Below are positions 59,519 through 64,000 of a stretch of DNA of 64,000 nt, piece after piece; positions within the stretch are counted from its first letter, which is position 1, and each line of letters begins with the position of its first letter. The notes under the pieces are model-generated. The model worked only from the letters and a program-made list of their open reading frames with translations, was not told where the DNA came from and ran no database searches. A program made the translations under genes and the position numbers. Source of the stretch: Chryseobacterium endalhagicum (GTDB taxonomy: Bacteria; Bacteroidota; Bacteroidia; Flavobacteriales; Weeksellaceae); NCBI RefSeq assembly GCF_016745235.1, contig NZ_JAELVM010000002.1, positions 930,001 to 994,000 on the forward strand. Reading direction: 5' to 3'.

Positions 59519-59797
59519 ATGGCAAGATCACTTAAAAAAGGACCATTCATTCATCATACTTTAGATAAGAAGGTTCAGACAAACATAGAGTCTGGTAAGA
59601 AGACAGTTATTAAAACTTGGTCTAGAGCATCGATGATCTCTCCGGACTTCGTAGGACAAACTATTGCAGTACACAACGGGAAATCTTTTATCCCGGTTTA
59701 TGTTACAGAAAACATGGTAGGTCACAAGTTAGGCGAATTTTCTCCAACAAGATCTTTCAGAGGTCATGGTGGTAACAAAAACAAAGGAAGCAGATAA
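59519..59797 (+). CDS. rpsS: 30S ribosomal protein S19
   Basis: A 92-residue protein of the small-subunit head that contacts S13 ([35 protein letters not shown] intact). Starts 2 bp after rplB. Confidence 0.97.
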   Translation: MARSLKKGPFIHHTLDKKVQTNIESGKKTVIKTWSRASMISPDFVGQTIAVHNGKSFIPVYVTENMVGHKLGEFSPTRSFRGHGGNKNKGSR

Positions 59798-59799
59798 TC

Positions 59800-60198
59800 A
59801 TGGGATCAAGAAAACAAGATAGTTCAATCGCAAGAAAAGAAGCTAACAAAGACGTTGTAAAAGCTTCATTAAATGACTGCCCATCATCTCCAAGAAAAAT
59901 GAGATTAGTTGCTGATATCATTAGAGGAGAGCAGGTAGATAAAGCTCTTTATATCCTAAAATATTCTAAGAAGGATGCATCTAACAAGTTAGAGAAATTA
60001 CTTCTTTCTGCTATGGCAAACTGGCAGACTAAAAATGAAGGTGCTGATATTGAAGAAGCAAACCTTATCATTAAAGAAATCTTCGTGGATAGTGCAAGAC
60101 AATTGAAGAGACTAAGACCAGCTCCGCAAGGTAGAGGGTATAGAATCAGAAAAAGATCTAACCACGTTACATTAATCTTAGGTAATAAAGAAAATTAA
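59800..60198 (+). CDS. rplV: 50S ribosomal protein L22
   Basis: A 132-residue protein whose extended hairpin lines the exit tunnel ([18 protein letters not shown] and then [20 protein letters not shown]). It carries about 15 extra residues at the N terminus compared with E. coli L22, normal for Bacteroidota. Starts 2 bp after rpsS. Confidence 0.97.
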   Translation: MGSRKQDSSIARKEANKDVVKASLNDCPSSPRKMRLVADIIRGEQVDKALYILKYSKKDASNKLEKLLLSAMANWQTKNEGADIEEANLIIKEIFVDSARQLKRLRPAPQGRGYRIRKRSNHVTLILGNKEN

Positions 60199-60205
60199 TC
60201 AAGGT

Positions 60206-60952
60206 ATGGGACAGAAGACAAATCCAATTGGTAACAGATTAGGTATCATCAGAGGATGGGATTCTAACTGGTTTGGCGGAAACGATTATGGAGACAGAAT
60301 CGCGGAAGACTACAAAATCAGAAGATACCTTGAAGCTAGATTATCTAAAGGTGGTATTTCAAAAATTTATATTGAAAGAACACTGAAATTAGTAACAGTG
60401 ACAATCACTACTGCAAGACCGGGACTTATCATCGGTAAAGGAGGTCAGGAAGTTGATAAATTGAAAGAAGAATTGAAGAAACTTACAGGTAAGGATATTC
60501 AAATCAACATTTTCGAAATCAAAAGACCTGAACTTGACGCAGTATTAGTGGCTGACAGCATCTCTAAGCAGATCGAAAACAGAATTTCTTACAGAAGAGC
60601 TGTTAAAATGGCGATGGCAAGTACAATGAGAATGGGTGCTGAAGGTATCAAAGTTCAAATCTCTGGTAGATTGAACGGAGCTGAAATGGCAAGAAGCGAA
60701 TCTTTCAAAGAAGGAAGAATCCCATTGTCTACTTTCAGAGCTGATATCGATTATCACTGGGCTGAAGCTCACACTACTTATGGTAGACTAGGAGTGAAAG
60801 TTTGGATCATGAAAGGAGAAGTTTACGGTAAAAGAGAACTTGCTCCACTAGTGGGACAACAGAAGAAAGGAGGTCCTTCAGGAGGCGGAAACAGAGGAGA
60901 CAGAGACAACAGAAGACCTAGAAAAAATAACAATAATAACAATAATAATTAA
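60206..60952 (+). CDS. rpsC: 30S ribosomal protein S3 with poly-Asn tail
   Basis: A 248-residue protein at the mRNA entry, with KH domain motif [20 protein letters not shown] and the S3 C-terminal domain ([18 protein letters not shown]). Beyond about residue 220 a Gly/Arg-rich stretch ([18 protein letters not shown]) runs into eight consecutive asparagines at the very C terminus, encoded by AAC/AAT repeats. Low-complexity S3 tails are known in Bacteroidota, but a pure poly-Asn end is less usual. Confidence 0.97.
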   Translation: MGQKTNPIGNRLGIIRGWDSNWFGGNDYGDRIAEDYKIRRYLEARLSKGGISKIYIERTLKLVTVTITTARPGLIIGKGGQEVDKLKEELKKLTGKDIQINIFEIKRPELDAVLVADSISKQIENRISYRRAVKMAMASTMRMGAEGIKVQISGRLNGAEMARSESFKEGRIPLSTFRADIDYHWAEAHTTYGRLGVKVWIMKGEVYGKRELAPLVGQQKKGGPSGGGNRGDRDNRRPRKNNNNNNNN

Positions 60953-61008
60953 AAATTTTAGGTTAGAAATTTTGAATTTTAAATTACCGTTACTTTTTTA
61001 AAATATAA

Positions 61009-61043
61009 AAAATCTAAAATCTAAAATCTAAAATCTAAAATTT
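61009..61043. repeat. Heptamer tandem repeat inside the ribosomal operon
   Basis: Four perfect AAAATCT units and one degenerate AAAATTT lie in the 98-bp gap between rpsC and rplP, ending 7 bp before the rplP start codon. Other gaps in this operon are mostly under 25 bp. A related heptamer array lies at 33934-33996. Confidence 0.85.
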
Positions 61044-61050
61044 AGAAATT

Positions 61051-61476
61051 ATGTTACAACCAAAAAGAACCAAATTCCGTAGAGTTCACAAGATGAAGAT
61101 GAAGGGGATTGCTCAAAGAGGTAATCAACTGGCTTACGGAACATTTGGAATCAAAGCTATAGAAGGTGCTTGGATCACTGCAAGACAAATCGAAGCTGCC
61201 CGTATCGCTGCGACGAGATATATGAAGAGAGAAGGTCAGCTATGGATCAAAATCTTCCCGGATAAGCCTATTACCAAGAAACCAGCCGAAGTACGTATGG
61301 GTAAAGGTAAAGGTGCTGTGGAATATTGGGTAGCTGTAGTAAAACCAGGTAAGATCATGTTCGAAATCGGTGGAGTATCTTACGAAATCGCTAAAGAAGC
61401 TTTAAGACTTGCAGCTCAGAAATTACCGGTAGTTACTAAATTCGTAGTTGCTAACGATTTTGTTAAACCTCTATAA
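61051..61476 (+). CDS. rplP: 50S ribosomal protein L16
   Basis: A 141-residue protein near the A site. Conserved [19 protein letters not shown] and [38 protein letters not shown] loop intact; normal length. It is separated from rpsC by 98 bp that include the heptamer repeat. Confidence 0.97.
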   Translation: MLQPKRTKFRRVHKMKMKGIAQRGNQLAYGTFGIKAIEGAWITARQIEAARIAATRYMKREGQLWIKIFPDKPITKKPAEVRMGKGKGAVEYWVAVVKPGKIMFEIGGVSYEIAKEALRLAAQKLPVVTKFVVANDFVKPL

Positions 61477-61487
61477 TCTTTGATACA

Positions 61488-61676
61488 ATGAAACAAGCTG
61501 ATATTAAAAATTTAAGCGCGGGTGATATTCAGGCAAAACTTGCTGAATTGACAACTCAATATTCAAAACTGAAATTGGCTCACAAGATCAGTCCAATTGA
61601 AAACCCGATTCAAATCAGAGATTTGAGAAGAACAATCGCTAGATTAAACACTGAGTTAACCACTAAACAACAATAA
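61488..61676 (+). CDS. rpmC: 50S ribosomal protein L29
   Basis: A 62-residue two-helix protein at the tunnel exit ([36 protein letters not shown]). Starts 11 bp after rplP; usual order and length. Confidence 0.95.
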   Translation: MKQADIKNLSAGDIQAKLAELTTQYSKLKLAHKISPIENPIQIRDLRRTIARLNTELTTKQQ

Positions 61677-61690
61677 GATTTTCATACATT

Positions 61691-61945
61691 ATGGAAAGAA
61701 ACTTAAGAAAAGAAAGAATCGGAATAGTTTCCAGCAATAAAATGGAAAAGACCATTGTTGTAAGTGAGACTACGAGAGTGAAACACCCGATGTACGGTAA
61801 ATTCGTTTTGAAAACGAAAAAATATACTGCACACGACGAGAACAACGAATGCACAGAAGGCGATACAGTTCTTATCCAGGAAACTAGACCTTTGAGCAAG
61901 AGCAAGAGATGGAGATTAGTAAGAATCATTGAAAAAGCTAAGTAA
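61691..61945 (+). CDS. rpsQ: 30S ribosomal protein S17
   Basis: An 84-residue OB-fold protein that binds 16S rRNA early in assembly ([40 protein letters not shown] intact). Starts 14 bp after rpmC. Confidence 0.97.
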   Translation: MERNLRKERIGIVSSNKMEKTIVVSETTRVKHPMYGKFVLKTKKYTAHDENNECTEGDTVLIQETRPLSKSKRWRLVRIIEKAK

Positions 61946-61947
61946 TA

Positions 61948-62316
61948 ATGTTACAAACAGAATCAAGATTAAAAGTTGCTGATAACACAGGTGCAAAAGA
62001 AGTACTAGTTATCAGAGTTCTGGGAGGAACCAGAAGAAGATATGCTTCAGTTGGTGATAAAATCGTTGTTACTATCAAGGATTCTACGCCATCAGGAAAT
62101 GCTAAAAAAGGTCAGGTATCTAAAGCTGTAGTAGTAAGAACTAAAAAAGCAGTTAGAAGAAAAGATGGTTCATACATCAAATTCGAAGACAATGCTTGTG
62201 TATTACTAAACGCAGCGGGAGAAATGAGAGGAACACGTGTTTTCGGACCGGTTGCTCGTGAGTTGAGAGACAAAGAATATATGAAAATCATTTCATTAGC
62301 TCCTGAAGTACTTTAA
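61948..62316 (+). CDS. rplN: 50S ribosomal protein L14
   Basis: A 122-residue protein of the subunit interface ([40 protein letters not shown]), of exact family length. Starts 2 bp after rpsQ. Confidence 0.97.
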   Translation: MLQTESRLKVADNTGAKEVLVIRVLGGTRRRYASVGDKIVVTIKDSTPSGNAKKGQVSKAVVVRTKKAVRRKDGSYIKFEDNACVLLNAAGEMRGTRVFGPVARELRDKEYMKIISLAPEVL

Positions 62317-62338
62317 TTTTTAAAATTTTTAAAAGAAA

Positions 62339-62665
62339 ATGTCAAAGTTAAAAATAAAAAGAGGAGATAACGTCATCATTACTACTGGTAAGAAAGATAT
62401 CAAAGGTAAAACAGGTGAAGTTATTGAAGTGATCAAAAAAGAAGGAAAAGACCCTAGAGTTATTGTTGCAGGACTTAACATCGTTAAAAAACACGTTAAG
62501 CCTTCAGCTTCTAACCCTCAAGGTGGAATCACTGAAAAAGAAGCTTCTATTCATATCTCAAACGTGGCTTTAGTTGGTAAAGACGGAAAAGCTATCAAAA
62601 TCGGTTATAAAATCGATGGAGATAAGAAAGTAAGAATCAATAGAAAAACGGGTGAAACTTTATAA
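62339..62665 (+). CDS. rplX: 50S ribosomal protein L24
   Basis: A 108-residue KOW-domain assembly protein (MSKLKIKRGDNVIITTGKKD, VEKKHVKP-type motif NIVKKHVKPSASNPQGGITE). Starts 22 bp after rplN. Confidence 0.97.
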   Translation: MSKLKIKRGDNVIITTGKKDIKGKTGEVIEVIKKEGKDPRVIVAGLNIVKKHVKPSASNPQGGITEKEASIHISNVALVGKDGKAIKIGYKIDGDKKVRINRKTGETL

Positions 62666-62678
62666 TTTGAATTAACAC

Positions 62679-63230
62679 ATGGAATTTATAGCAAGACCCA
62701 AAAATATTTACAAAGAGAAAATTGTTCCTGCAATGATGGAAGAATTTGGGTACAAATCTGTAATGCAGGTACCTAAATTGGAAAAAATCATCCTATCTCA
62801 AGGATTAGGTGATGCCACTGCAGACAAGAAAATCATTGATTACGCTGTAGAAGAATTAACAATGATTACCGGCCAGAAAGCAGTAGGTACTATCTCTAAG
62901 AAAGACGAAGCGGCTTTCAAATTGAGAAAAGGTATGCCTGTAGGTGCTAAAGTAACATTGAGAGCTCATAAAATGTATGAATTCTTAGACAGACTTACTT
63001 CTTCTGCTTTACCACGTATCAGAGATTTCTCTGGTATCAAGGCAGACGGGTTCGATGGTAGAGGTAATTACAACTTAGGTATTACTGAGCAGATTATCTT
63101 CCCTGAAATCGTAATTGACAAAGTGAAAAAAATCCAGGGGATGGACATCACTTTCGTAACAAGTGCGAAAACAGATAAAGAAGCGAAAGCTTTATTAACT
63201 CACTTCGGTTTACCATTTAAAAAGAACTAA
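62679..63230 (+). CDS. rplE: 50S ribosomal protein L5
   Basis: A 183-residue 5S rRNA-binding protein of the central protuberance ([40 protein letters not shown]). Normal length, 13 bp after rplX. Confidence 0.97.
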   Translation: MEFIARPKNIYKEKIVPAMMEEFGYKSVMQVPKLEKIILSQGLGDATADKKIIDYAVEELTMITGQKAVGTISKKDEAAFKLRKGMPVGAKVTLRAHKMYEFLDRLTSSALPRIRDFSGIKADGFDGRGNYNLGITEQIIFPEIVIDKVKKIQGMDITFVTSAKTDKEAKALLTHFGLPFKKN

Positions 63231-63233
63231 GAA

Positions 63234-63503
63234 ATGGCTAAAGAATCAATGAAAGCGCGTGAGCGCAAAAGAGAAGCACTAGTTGCTAAATACGCTGACA
63301 AAAGAAAAGCTTTAAAAGAAGCTGGTGATTATGAAGGACTTCAGAAATTACCTAAAAACGCTTCTCCTGTAAGATTACACAACAGATGTAAACTAACAGG
63401 AAGACCTAGAGGATACATGAGAACGTTTGGTATTTCCAGAGTAACTTTCAGAGAAATGGCAAATAACGGTCTTATCCCAGGTGTAAGAAAAGCCAGTTGG
63501 TAA
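63234..63503 (+). CDS. rpsN: 30S ribosomal protein S14
   Basis: An 89-residue long-form S14 without the zinc-ribbon cysteine pairs ([40 protein letters not shown]). It starts 3 bp after rplE. A 145-bp gap with a stem-loop separates it from rpsH. Confidence 0.96.
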   Translation: MAKESMKARERKREALVAKYADKRKALKEAGDYEGLQKLPKNASPVRLHNRCKLTGRPRGYMRTFGISRVTFREMANNGLIPGVRKASW

Positions 63504-63552
63504 TAATTACTAATTAATCGGGACGATTAAGTTGTTCAGATACTAAAGATCA

Positions 63553-63595
63553 AAAATATCAGACCTAAGATTTTCTGAAGTCTGATATTTTACTC
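63553..63595 (+). terminator. Stem-loop between rpsN and rpsH
   Basis: A 12-bp perfect stem (63553-63564 with 63580-63591), a 15-nt loop and a weak T tail. It sits in an unusually long 145-bp gap inside the spc operon. It could terminate part of the transcripts, protect an mRNA 3' end, or bind a protein; the T tail is short for a strong terminator. Confidence 0.55.
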
Positions 63596-63648
63596 TTCAA
63601 GTCTTTGCAAAACTGATTGTCTTTAACCAATAATTTTAAAATAGAAAA

Positions 63649-64000
63649 ATGGTAACAGATCCAATTTCAGATTTCCTAACAAGAGTAAGGAACGCACAAA
63701 GCGCAGGCCACAAAGTGGTGGAAATTCCTGCATCGAAAATCAAAAAGGAGATTACTAAGATCTTATTTGATCAAGGGTATATCTTAAACTACAAGTTTGA
63801 AGATAGCGCTGTTCAAGGTACGATCAAAATCGCTTTAAAGTATGACAAGCAAACTAACAAACCGGCTATTAAATCTATCCAGAGAGCTTCTAGACCAGGT
63901 TTAAGACAGTACAAAGGTTCTACAGAACTTCCAAGAGTACTGAACGGTTTGGGTATAGCTGTTATCTCTACTTCTAAAGGAGTAATGACTGACAAGAAAG
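63649..64000 (+). CDS. rpsH: 30S ribosomal protein S8, partial
   Basis: 117 codons are visible before the window ends (MVTDPISDFLTRVRNAQSAG ... SRPGLRQYKGSTELPRVLNG, GLGIAVISTSKGVMTD). S8 is normally about 132 residues, so only the C-terminal end is missing. It binds 16S rRNA helix 21 and in E. coli represses the spc operon. The start is the ATG at 63649. Confidence 0.95.
   Translation, partial: MVTDPISDFLTRVRNAQSAGHKVVEIPASKIKKEITKILFDQGYILNYKFEDSAVQGTIKIALKYDKQTNKPAIKSIQRASRPGLRQYKGSTELPRVLNGLGIAVISTSKGVMTDKK

Overview
The window looks like a stretch of chromosome from a Chryseobacterium-like member of the Weeksellaceae (Flavobacteriia, Bacteroidota). The reasons are: type IX secretion (T9SS) C-terminal sorting domains on secreted proteins, SusC/BtuB-style TonB receptors, promoters of the Bacteroidota form TTTG-N19-TAnnTTTG, little sign of Shine-Dalgarno sequences, a GG-leader peptide of the kind common in Chryseobacterium, and the sequence of the ribosomal proteins. 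The genus is an inference from these traits, not a measured identity.

Layout. Positions 1-7230 hold a cobalamin-riboswitch operon: a BtuB-like TonB receptor, a BtuG-like propeller lipoprotein, a second surface lipoprotein, and a 759-residue T9SS-exported propeller protein. Positions 7250-14520 carry, mostly on the minus strand, a small T9SS protein, a GntR/FCD regulator with an MFS exporter that share an operator-like palindrome, an azoreductase with a Crp-type regulator, three tRNA-Glu genes, rpsT and a cell-wall amidase. Positions 14574-30576 are general chromosome: LptD, RidA, an HtrA protease, tRNA hydroxylase TrhO, folate cyclo-ligase, an rRNA/tRNA methyltransferase, a CPBP protease, a LytTR regulator, RmuC, and small lipoproteins and peptides. 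Positions 30804-33117 hold an AT-rich DNA methyltransferase plus a PD-(D/E)XK-like nuclease, probably an acquired restriction-modification pair. Next come a YciI protein, PncB, Dps and a membrane glycosyltransferase-like protein.

Positions 37652-41012 hold the str operon plus rpsJ (rpsL-rpsG-fusA-rpsJ), closed by a terminator. The rest of the S10-spc cluster (rplC to rpsH, cut by the window end) starts only at 57132 with its own consensus promoter. The 16 kb between them holds an iron-uptake group (siderophore receptor, small lipoprotein, PepSY membrane protein, iron-permease-like protein), large secreted proteins of unknown function, and a glycerol regulon (OM barrel, glpF, glpK, glpD and a divergent DeoR/GlpR regulator).

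Repeats are frequent in the longer intergenic gaps: a hairpin-bounded element present twice, inverted-repeat MITE-like elements, a roughly 105-bp tandem array upstream of the PepSY gene, and heptamer repeats, one of them inside the ribosomal protein operon. The most promising material for new biology is the B12 surface locus with its T9SS cargo, the orphan cysteine-rich GG-leader peptide, the glycerol-operon outer-membrane protein, and the repeat families.
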